From: Glandiceps talaboti
Lineage: Eukaryota > Hemichordata > Enteropneusta > Spengelidae
Assembly: GCF_964340395.1 (NCBI RefSeq)
Contig: NC_135555.1
Span: forward strand, 9,371,431-9,435,430
DNA length: 64,000 bases
Reading direction: 5' to 3'
Made by a program: the position numbers and the translations under genes. Below are positions 34,787 to 64,000 of the stretch, piece after piece. Every line of letters starts with the position of its first letter. The stretch's first letter is position 1. The notes under the pieces are model-generated. The model had not been told where the DNA came from, did not search any database, and saw nothing but the letters and a program-made list of their open reading frames with translations.

Positions 34787-36488
34787 CAGTGCTATTTGCC
34801 AGGACTGTTTACATATCTACTTATTAAAACAGCAACCACGAATGACAATTTCCGAAGTCCCTTACATTCAAAGTACAAAATGTATTTGCCTATGCTATTC
34901 CTTTAAACATTTTAAGGCGAAAAAAAACAATAGAATACTTCAAACGTGACAATATACCACTCTCAGACTTTACTGATAAAATATTACTGAAAAATAAGCC
35001 TGTAACATAAACAATTCTTGTTGCAATCACTATTACAGATATTGCCTTGAGCCTATGAAAATGCACAAAATACATCAGACCTCAAGCAGCAGAAATTTGA
35101 TTAGACCCAGTCTTTGTGCCGAGCGTAATTAATATTTTAAGGTGAAAGTTCACAGTATGGAAATATCACAATAGCTAGCACTAACAGTTTTAGATATTGT
35201 GTGAGTCAAAAACGTATGTTACTGTACACACTTTTCAAGAGGCCATTTCTTTCCTTTTGTGAACTGTAAAATTATTTGTTGACAATGTTATTGTATAAAT
35301 GACGAGGCATACGGTGATATCACTGACATGTGTTCGATTTGTTATTCAGTTATTTTATAAGCGAAGGGTCGGTACTTGGTAATCGGTCGTACATTTGATG
35401 GTAGTGTACCTGCTCTCACGAAATTCCATAAATCCCCGTGCCTCATCCCCAGTCATCTCGACCAAATATATATATCCGTTTACAGCAAATAGTGGTTTGG
35501 AGATCCTAATATATACGTATAAACTTTTAATGAAATTGCTTTCAAAATATTTTAATGACAGCATCTAACTCACATTAAAAGGAATCATGTCAGCTAGAGT
35601 TCACTTAGGGGTAAGTACTTTCATAATTGATGTACATTTCTGCCAAGAAACAAAGTTTCGTTTCAGCCTCCCTTGTTACCTGCTAGGTTTTCGTAGCGTG
35701 GGACCCCAGGCGCGGGTATGTAATCCTACTGTGCTTTAAGATTGAATGACTGATTTGCATATAAAACAACACAGACCAGATGTTCAAAGTTCGTGCTGAC
35801 CAGCAATCAATATGATTATGAAAAAAGTGAGTTCCCCCGAACTTAGCAGGCTGGTGTGGAGTACTTTGCCATGTCTACAAAAAAAGAAGAAACCTTCACT
35901 GTCTTGTCAGTAATCAGAATGAAATATTTCTTCCTTGTCTGTGATTTGCCTAAACTTAATTAAATGAAACAAATCGAATAATTAAAATTATATTTGATTA
36001 CATTTCTTGATTGAATACATAGAACATAGTTCTACTTGACTCAATAGGTCGATTGGTATTATAACAATTAACGCTTGCATTGCCTCTTTAGGAAAAAAAT
36101 GAATTGCAAATTATCAAAGCATTGGCAGCATTGATAGACAGTTTGTTTATTAAATCTAACGTGAAGTAAAGTACATTTACATCCGAGGAAAAGTACACGT
36201 ACAGTAGATTAACTCATAGCTTTCTAACGTCGTAAGATCTTGTGCACTCCCTATTGTTTGAATCAGCAGGATACTGGGCGAGCTATCAATAACCCCTAAA
36301 TTAAATTATTTTCAAATTAACGCTATTTCAATAGAAAACGTTGTATTCATATTTCACTGGTGTATAGTACATCTGTTCAAAACAAAACATCAACGGGGAG
36401 TCATGCCTAGTCAATTGTGGCCTTTCATTCCATCGAACATTGTAATATTTCATACTTAGAATCGCATACGTTTTCATTTTGGTTGACT

Positions 36489-36500
36489 GGGGGGGGGGGG
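36489..36500. repeat. Poly(G) tract, 12 nt
   Basis: Homopolymer; a poly(C) tract lies 158 bp away, so the two could pair as an inverted repeat. Confidence 0.93.
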
Positions 36501-36657
36501 ACTTTCAAATAGTAACCTTAACACAATGAACAGAATTTCTCAATAATGTATTGATAATCCATGGAATTTATACCTTCATGATCATGCACGTGAGATCGGA
36601 TTCTCGCGTGATCTTAATTTCCCCCAATTTGTATTTTTTTTGTGTACAAATAAATAA

Positions 36658-36668
36658 CCCCCCCCCCC
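36658..36668. repeat. Poly(C) tract, 11 nt
   Basis: Homopolymer, inverted relative to the poly(G) tract at 36489. Confidence 0.93.
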
Positions 36669-39079
36669 TCGATAGAAAGAGGATTAAACAGCTAATTATA
36701 ATTATATATTATATTTAACTATCAATTGACATTCATTCATTCATTCATTCATTTGATGTGAGTAGCTAGTAACTGTTTGCTTTGTTCAGAAAATCAACAA
36801 AGGTTTTTTCATGGAAATGCAAACTATTTAAACATTTGAAGGCCTTGAATAACATTAAGTCGTTTTCATAGAGCAAATATTTGCAATGTATTTCCGTTAT
36901 GGTAGTCTCCTTTCAACATTTACAGTTCGAAGCCTGCGACCTGGGCAACCTTTGCTCTTTAAAAAAGCTCTTCACTGCAACAAAACAAACCAAACTTGGT
37001 TTCTTTCCGTGTCATTTAGTATTTCAATTATGTTGACGTGCCTTTTAAAAGTTCCATGCATCCTTGTTCGTATAGTGGCAAATTTGAAAGAAGTGTTAAT
37101 TTAAAAACTCAAGCTTGATTAATTGTACGACAGAGATAGATTAACTTCTTATGTAATTTCAGCTAATTATCTTAAAGATCACATTTGCTATAAACAATGC
37201 ACGACACTCATTGTCTTGATTCCCATAGGAAACGAACGGTCCCTTCATCATTAATTATAGTACGTACATTGGAGCATAATGATCACCTAGGGAGATACAC
37301 TGTGATACTGACGTAGCTCTTTATTGCATATGGGTCCAGAACTAAAATATAGTTTAGTTATTCTTGTTTCATACAAAAGCTATTTACAGTTCTGTCCTAC
37401 TGACACATGCTTAGTATTCAGTTTCATCATTGAGCTCTCAACTATCCATTGAAAAAGGATGTGGTTCTACTAAAATGGTTCATAATCCCCCAAATTGTGC
37501 CGTTTAGCCATATATGCATTGTTTTGCCAGGCTTCCACAGTGTCTAGACTAAAATGGTAGAATGGATGGGAAACGTGAATTTAGTTTGAATTTATAATTG
37601 GTAAAACAACTTTAAAATGTGTTAACAAATTACTTCCTGTACGTACCATAACAACACTTTTAAACATTTTCGTTACAGTTAATAAGTAAAGAGTTACAAA
37701 CATTGACTTGTGTTATACTCTTTCACATTATGTTTTATGTAGAAAGAATGTGATAAAATTATTCTATCATTAAAACCTGAAAGGGAATAACCATCGTCAC
37801 CCAAATACCATTTTATAATGTTTATGAGGATATCTGTATAAGAAGTAACGCTAAAAAAATTATCAAGTTTTAAAATTCGTTCCAATTCTTTTAGGATATT
37901 AGTATTGATATTAAGTGGACGGTGAACACATGTGAGGATAACTGGTATTAAAATGAATATTTAAATACAGTTACCGTCGTTATATGTATTCAGGGTCACA
38001 TTTATTTATGCACTAACAAAGACTTTTAATAAAGTACAGCGTTGATTGATTTCAGTCAATACCATTCTCCCATACACCACGTGCTTATAAATGTCACAAT
38101 TCAATATACGACTAATTTTAAGCTCATTTGATTTGATTTGGATAATAACTCCACAATGTACCCGCAGTGTGTCAACACACAGTCTCGCGGAAACACCGCA
38201 TTTGCAATCATATAGGTCAGAAATTGTATTTTCCCGCTGTTGCCGTTAGTCGCTGTGAGAAGAAAGACACCCGACTCAAATCATAGAACTACTTTGAGCT
38301 ACTAATGTGATGTAATGGCCACTAGTCGGCAGATGTCTCTACTCGAAATGCAATAAAGGTCTTTCTAGAGTTAAATCATGCCATTTATGTGCAGTGAACG
38401 CCCCAAAACGGAAGACTCAATGTTACCACCCGACCGACTGGAAAAGGACAATTAACTCTAAAAGTACTGTGCGAGATTTCACTGTTTCAGCTAGCTCGGA
38501 TGCCGATCCTGTAAAGGTTTAGGGGATGATGTTTTGTGGTAAGTTCTTTTATGATTCTTCAATGATGATGGTTTTTAATGTAATAAGGATTATTACATCA
38601 GAAATCTATCACTGCTACGTTAAGATTACTTTCATAGCTCAAAGAGATGAACGAGATTTAGCAAAGTTTTGTAAACGTCTACATCGCATTATAAATCACA
38701 CTTGTCTTGCTTGAATTCCATTTCCAGTGGTAGCTCTTGATTATACAAATATAACGCAGCTGTTCATGTAGCGTTCACATACACGTAGGCTCGCCGCGCA
38801 GTAGGCCAAACGGTCATTAAGTACAACAATTCAAGACATGTCGCCTGCAGTATTAACGGAATACAAAAAGTAAAGTGAGACCTTTTGAATGACTGATCCA
38901 AGTTGCTCAGACAGGCAAAAATGTTAGTTTTCAAATTCCTGTTTGATACCATGTCAACATTTTAACCGTTGTCTAAAGACATGACATTGATGCGTCTATT
39001 ACACAGACCATGACTTTGAAACAAACAAAAGTTACTCATTGCTTATGCCTGACTTGTACTATTAAAAGACCACATGTTA

Positions 39080-39080
<1 letters not shown>

Positions 39081-39128
<48 letters not shown>
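39081..39128. repeat. (CTGT)n array
   Basis: Twelve perfect units. Confidence 0.96.
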
Positions 39129-40104
39129 TACCATTGTTTTCAACAGATACGAGTATCCTATCCTTTCATATTTATGTTGCTATTTTTGATAAAAACAGTG
39201 ATTATGGTGTGTAATTATTTGTTTTACAAAACCCGACTCTTTACCCTCCTCCCGTAAAAACACTTACAAAATGAGCATGTAGCTTGATGAGACCAGATAT
39301 CACACTCAATGAGACTGGCCACAAGGTTTTATGTTAAGATAAACACAATAAAGGTAGTACACAATCATTGCTTCCAAAGTGTCTGCTCTGTATTTGATTA
39401 ATGCTGTAACAGTAGCAGTATACACACTACGACTATTACAGCAAATACATGGTAGGCCAGACCAGACAGTGGAATACTTGCACAGCCAGATGTCATTTAT
39501 CTCTGGTATCTTTATAGCATTTATCTTATCATGAAAACTTGTAGCCACTGTGACTGAGCTTGATATGGTATTTCATCTCATTGAAACTGTATGCTCAGAC
39601 AATGACGGATGTAAAAGCCACAGAAGCAAATGTTATCATTGGTGTAGCATATCATAATGTGAACCATGTCAACACGCAAACATAAAGCTATCGTATTGAA
39701 GTGTTTGCTGTAGTCCTGGTCTATAAATGCTCAACACCCGACTTTACAGAATGTTTCACATGTCACTCATCCTGCCCATCGCAACAAGTGTTGACACCAT
39801 AGTTGTAAATGCCATTGCACTTTTCGATTATCGTATGAACTCAAGATGCATTAATTCTGGCAACGAATATGAATGATTTTTTTATATTAATAATATGATA
39901 CATTTAAATGTCAATATATGATGGATGAACGGCTTAGTGGAGAAATGACGTTACTTAATTAGCTGTTTCATTTTCAAGGAGAAATGTATTATATGTATTT
40001 GACCATAAAGTATTACTTTATATTTCCAAATTGGATGCCTTACTCATAGAACGCATTTAGTACGCCTTATCTTTCGAGATTGAATGACGTTTATGCTTTC
40101 ACCC

Positions 40105-40105
40105 G

Positions 40106-40158
<53 letters not shown>

Positions 40159-40200
40159 GCCTGCCTGTCCGTCTGTCTGTCTGTCTGGCTGGCTGGCTTG
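40105..40200. repeat. (CTGT)n array with CTGC/CTGG variants
   Basis: Long CTGT run decaying to CTGC, CCGT and CTGG units at the 3' side. Confidence 0.95.
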
Positions 40201-43200
40201 CAGTCTAGCTGTCTATGCTTTGCAGAATTAAAGATTGCCTACGAGATAATGACAATCGGTTATATTTTGGGAGGAATGATTCCAAATCTGGATTTTAATG
40301 AAGGCTTTTAGTAAAGGCATAATGGTACTAACCTTACATGTAGCCATTGAAATCCAATCCTCGAGGGCGCAATTCCTTGATTTCTGTTTCATATGTTGCA
40401 ACAGGCTTATTACTAGAAGTGATGACCATTGATAAAAGTAAGCGATCTGCGCAATGTTCTCTAATTCATTTTTCCTATTGTGGCATTAAAATGATTGTTC
40501 GGTTAGTAAAATAGATGGGAGTAAAATGTGGAATAAACACAGTTTCAAGTCTAAATTCGAAGATTTCACCGAGGGAATGTTTTAGGTCGGTCATGTCACA
40601 TCGGAGAACCAACATTAGGTCGTGTTAAAGTGGCGCATAAATGTAGCGTCTTCCTGCATCCTGAAAAGGACAAATTCGGAAGAGAAAACGTATCACTGTC
40701 GTGATAAAGGTAAATTAATGTCTTGAGACAGTTAAAGACTTGAAACAAAAGTCATAAATTAAATATAAGATTTGGACAGGACAAGCAAGTCGTTCTCACA
40801 TGGCTTCAACGATTTTTTAGAGTGTGACGCACTAACGGAAATGTTTACGTTGCATTTACTATCTGTATTAGGTTTTTGAATTTGAGACTTACTTTCATCG
40901 CTAGGTTATCAAATTAAAAAATATGTAAATATGGAAGAGTTAAAGATTGAACTATCGGATATCGTATCTAATGTCATGATTCCGGGTCATTATACGCCAC
41001 TGTCTCAAATTCTAATGAATCGTATATATAACAGATATGCAATGTGATACCATTCAGTGATACATCTGTATTCACATTACGGAAAACGTGCCTACATTTG
41101 CACACGAAACGCTTACCGCTCAGCATGCTGTAAATGATAGCGATGTACACGAAACATTTAGTTGACTTTTAACTTCAAAGTGATGTTTCGTGAGATAGCT
41201 CTAGGTAACTATATAATTTAGCGTTGTATACGAGTTGTTTGGCCCGATGATTGATGATTCTGAGCATCGACGTACACGGACAGCGTGTGGTACTTCCGCC
41301 TTCCGTCTGAATTACAATCAAAAGACTAACGTAAAAGAATATCACTAGTCGTACTAGTCGAAGGCACTTAGCTATAAATGGAATACGACAGGTGAAGTCC
41401 AACGGAAAAGATGATCTAACTGATTTCAATGCAAGGTGATCCGACAGAAGAACATTACTATCCTTGGGAATAGATCATGAAAGCTCTCATATATCATTTG
41501 AACGTGCAAAAGGTAAAAACCTAATGATCAGTAATGCAAGCCTTGTCTGTTTATATTTCAAGTACCTTGGGAATGCATTTTTATTTTAGTTTCAAATTTC
41601 GAGTACCTTAACCTTGTTTTAAAGATCGTTTGATTGTGCTCCTGTATTGACCAGATTATAGTTATGTTGCAATATTCCTTAGTCAATTGCTCTGAAGCAT
41701 AGTTACAGTAGCATGATGTATATCCCCCAGTGTATTGTTGTACGGAGTTCGGCTAATAACAGCAATTACTAATAATTTTGCCTAGATTTCAACACATTCA
41801 TTCCGTTAATTACTAGTCACGACATTATTCCTCTATAAAAATAATATATTTAAAAACTTGCTCACAACTAAGACATATTTTAACAGAACATTTTCAAATG
41901 TCAAAGTGAGTAATACTGTTTACATGCTTAAGGCTGCGTGATATTTCAAATGATACATGTTTGGCAGTATACTAGTAATTGTCAACGCCGATGACTGGAT
42001 GTATGAGCTGATGTCACAAATCATCGCCCCTGACATTAGATGGTAACTGTAATCTCCCTTGTATCATCACGTTATTTTAAACCCTAAAGTATTGGGTTGC
42101 TATCTCAAGCTTGTATATAAGTATCATGATCTTTGCATATTACTTATGTGCATATGCATTTGCGAAAGCAATGACTGCTCGCGTGAACATCAGAATAAAG
42201 CCTAATTGGTTTGTAATACCCGTACTGATTGGTTAATTACTGTTATAATCACCACTCTTTCAAATGCGTCGTCTGGTCAGTTTAGTTTACACAGTAATTA
42301 ATTCATGAAAATACGTCGGAAGAACGGACAAATATTCGGGTTCAGAACCCACGAATAGACATTATAAGTCACTTTGAATGAAACATGACCCCTTACACAC
42401 TCGTCATTTCAGGGTCATCATATTACGCATAAAGCATACTCAACATTCTGTGTTTATATTTTATGTGGTACACTTGGTACAGCATTTTTTTATCCAAACA
42501 TAAACATGGTTTACACATACATAGAACGCCGTAATTTTGTCTAAAACTATCAAAGTATATATTGTCACTTCATATTCGACATAATAACAATCACGTTTAC
42601 GCTATCACATTTGGGAACGTCGTATTGTACCACATGGGTAACATTTAATTTCCACTGGATAATGGAACAACTGCCTCAATCATGAGTATTCATGTCCAAA
42701 CGGAAAAATATCTGCCTCGCAGCTTTGCGCCAGGCAGTAGTTGTACGATCGGTAATCGCCACTTCCCTGGCAAAGCATAAGTTCTGCCTTTAGTTTATTA
42801 GATATGTACGTACCCAACCCCTCTTGTTCTCATTGCCATGTCACGATCACTCGAATGAGTTTTCCCGGAGTACACACAAGCATTTTTCCAACTCCCCTAT
42901 CGCAATTAAGGCATTCAAGGTAGGAACATGGTACAACATGTATCGATTATAAATTAATGCTACAGAAAATGAGTATAATTCATAATACCAGTATGACCAT
43001 GAACCTGCTCTAATAAGGCCAACTGTTTATTTCGACTTGATGGGTATTATAATAAAGGTTTTGCTAACTGTAGTGTTTGCTATAACACCATAATTTCAAC
43101 AATCAGTTGGTGGCATATTTTTCGTTTTATTTTGCTGTATTATGATCGATGAAAATTGCAACGCGTGTGGTTGTTCGGTAATGTACATTGGGATTTCACG

Positions 43201-43805
43201 GTATTCTCGATAAATAGGTCGGTACAAATTATTTGTGAAGCGTTACTGGAATTTTATGAAACGGAATATGATTCAGGCTTGTATAATCCCAATATCGAAA
43301 GATCATATACAATAATATACAGAAATATAAATGTATTCAGTCTGGACCCAACCTCAATAATTGTATTCAGTACTCCATCTCCGTATTTCCTAAAAAATAT
43401 TTTATTGAGGGAATATTTCTATTACACCATAATCCTAGATCAATTTACTTGAACAATGACCAATCGTATTCTTTCTTTGGTCAATAAAAGGATATGTTTA
43501 ATGTGTGAATCAATATTTGGCATAAACGTCTGGAGAGAGACACATTAATATTCAACCAAGTGCCAATCTTAACACCAAGACCTACCTTCCTTGATAATCA
43601 AAATGTCACAAGTTATTTTCATGGATAGATACGTTTACTAGTAATATATATTAATTTATTTGGCAAACTAGCGTGTTTATAGTTTAGACCCATTATCCCT
43701 AGTGACAACAATAATTGTTTTGCATTTAATATAGAAAGAAAATTTAGCCGAATTATGGTCGAATGAAATGAATTTCCTTAAAGCAAAGATACTCCTTCTC
43801 TAGCC

Positions 43806-44100
43806 CATAAACTAGAGTGACAGTGAGCTGTCGTCTGCTGGGTGCATGAAATAGAAAGACAATGGAATAGCTATTGTCTGTTTTTTGGCGCGTAACCAAG
43901 AGGGAGACGCGCCATGTGTTCGGCGCGTAAACTAGAATTATAACATGCCATGTTTAGCTCGTAAACTAGATTGACAGTGCATAATACTCGGTCATCTGTT
44001 TAGCGCCTAAAATTGACAGACAATGCATGCTCTGTCGTCTGTAATATGACACGTAAACTAGAGTGACAATGTACTGTAATCTATTTGGCTAGTAAGCTAC
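43806..44100. repeat. Degenerate minisatellite upstream of the GPCR gene
   Basis: About six units begin with variants of CGTAAACTAGAGTGACAATG, at about 43806, 43891, 43925, 43960, 44006 and 44051. Spacing varies (about 34-85 bp), and units often end with ctgt..tctgttt(gg)cg. Confidence 0.65.
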
Positions 44101-44837
44101 AGGATTAACTGTTTCTGGTCAGTGGATGACCCTCAACTCAATCTCGCTAACATCTGACTCAATTTTCACCGCAAATACACGCACACATCTACAAAGGTTA
44201 CTATCCACGTCAACTAACGTTCTGTTTTAAACATTCAACACAGTGAAAATGCAAGTGATATAAGCAACTTCTTCGAGGGACTTGTTTTGGTTCAACAGCA
44301 TTGTAGGATTATAACTACTTACAATTTAAGTCATTTAATAGAGATTCGAAATTTATTGCTTTTAAGGAAGAGGCAGCGTAAGCGATATTACCTTGGAAGT
44401 GGAAAAAATTACAAATTGCTTAAGGGATAGCCTTTATTTTTATGTCAGGAGAGCTTGTCAGGCATTTTCATTCGGAGCATGCGCTCTGTCTTTTTGAATA
44501 TTCTAGCCATCAATAGACCCAATCACGCTATTGTACCTTTAGTATTAATGTATTTTTCTTAGCTCACGTGGGTACCTCGCAAAACTAATGACTATAATAA
44601 TCTACAAGTGACGATGTCTGAGATATTAAGACCTCATCTCATTTACTGGAAAGACTTCGTGCTTTTTCGAGAGATGGTTATCCACATATGTAGCATGTTT
44701 GCTGATAGTGTGTGTTCGATACTGCCTACTGTCCGTATAGCAGGAAATGACACATTTAATATTTACGCTATTACATCAAAATTCGAAAATTAGATTTTAA
44801 TTGTTATTCGTGATTTCGTTCAACATTTCATTCATTT

Positions 44838-44851
44838 TTCACAACCTACAG
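44838..44851 (+). other. Possible 5'UTR splice acceptor of the GPCR gene
   Basis: A pyrimidine-rich stretch ending cacaacctacag lies 80 nt before the ATG. It suggests a spliced 5'UTR with the promoter further upstream. Inference only. Confidence 0.35.
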
Positions 44852-44867
44852 GGTGACAGTGGACAAT

Positions 44868-44888
44868 ATGCGACTACCGGGAAAATGA
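44868..44888 (+). promoter_or_regulatory. Upstream ORF before the GPCR start
   Basis: ATG followed by five sense codons and TGA (MRLPGK), 42 nt before the main ATG. The peptide resembles the start of the main protein (MRLGKG). It could reduce initiation if present in the mature mRNA. Confidence 0.4.
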
Positions 44889-44930
44889 CATACGGATCCT
44901 AAGTGGCAGCAGTTAAAAAGAGCAAGCGAT

Positions 44931-63982
<19,052 letters not shown>

Positions 63983-64000
63983 GTAAACAAACTTTTCACA

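Larger units (their letters stand above)
23483..44837. other. 21-kb interval without a supported gene
   Basis: Both strands show only short, low-complexity or unrecognised frames and no chain of phase-compatible exons. It contains tandem duplications (23.65, 24.3 and 43.8 kb), the inverted repeat at 29.0 kb, microsatellites (34.7, 39.1 and 40.1 kb) and homopolymers (36.5 and 36.7 kb). It should hold the promoters of both divergently oriented flanking loci. Small RNA genes or enhancers cannot be excluded. Confidence 0.55.

Noticed and set aside
39061-40200. CTGT arrays considered as a CRISPR-like or regulatory array
   Set aside because: Simple tetranucleotide slippage repeats with no spacers, in a eukaryotic genome.
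43156-43452. 98-codon plus-strand frame
   Set aside because: No recognisable motif, no splice or promoter context; probably chance in AT-rich DNA.

Overview
This is a eukaryotic nuclear window. It is AT-rich, the coding exons are short and bounded by GT...AG (twice GC...AG) splice sites, the introns are long, and microsatellites are dense. The gene content points to an invertebrate metazoan: a secreted CAP/EGF/ShKT architecture of a kind found in aquatic invertebrates, and a GPR158/GPR179-type class C receptor. An invertebrate deuterostome or another marine bilaterian is my best guess, but the sequence does not fix the taxon.

Layout. Positions 1-3.0 kb hold tetranucleotide and dinucleotide arrays, a perfect 99-nt palindrome and a probable 3' relic of a non-LTR retrotransposon. 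From 3.38 to 23.43 kb, on the minus strand, lie two tandem paralogous genes, called here gene B (upstream, 23430 down to 13517, 700 codons) and gene A (downstream, 12354 down to 3384, 677 codons). Each is built by splicing from 16 coding exons, and exon rank, intron phase and most exon lengths agree. Both encode a secreted protein: signal peptide, acidic/Pro-Thr linker, a CAP (SCP/CRISP-like) domain over exons 1-4, then a chain of EGF-like and calcium-binding EGF modules and two ShKT modules, one per exon, nearly all in symmetrical phase 1-1. About 1.1 kb separates the genes, mostly a degenerate repeat invaded by a GA microsatellite.

From 23.5 to 44.85 kb is an apparently gene-free interval with several tandem or inverted repeats. 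From 44.93 kb to the end of the window, on the plus strand, runs the first 512 codons of a GPR158/GPR179-like orphan class C GPCR (metabotropic glycine receptor family): signal peptide, Cache domain, Cys-rich linker, TM1, TM2 and TM3 in six exons. The gene continues beyond 64000. Its introns carry long (TA)n, (GA)n and a 510-bp composite tetranucleotide array.

The two loci show no evident functional link. The most notable points are: the duplicated CAP-EGF-ShKT pair whose CAP domains appear to have lost all four canonical cavity residues; a first ShKT module with only five cysteines in both paralogs; an EGF variant with a CxCxC signature; two GC-AG introns; and the invertebrate Cache-domain receptor. 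Exon boundaries were derived by hand from splice consensus, phase continuity and paralog agreement; no transcript evidence was available.
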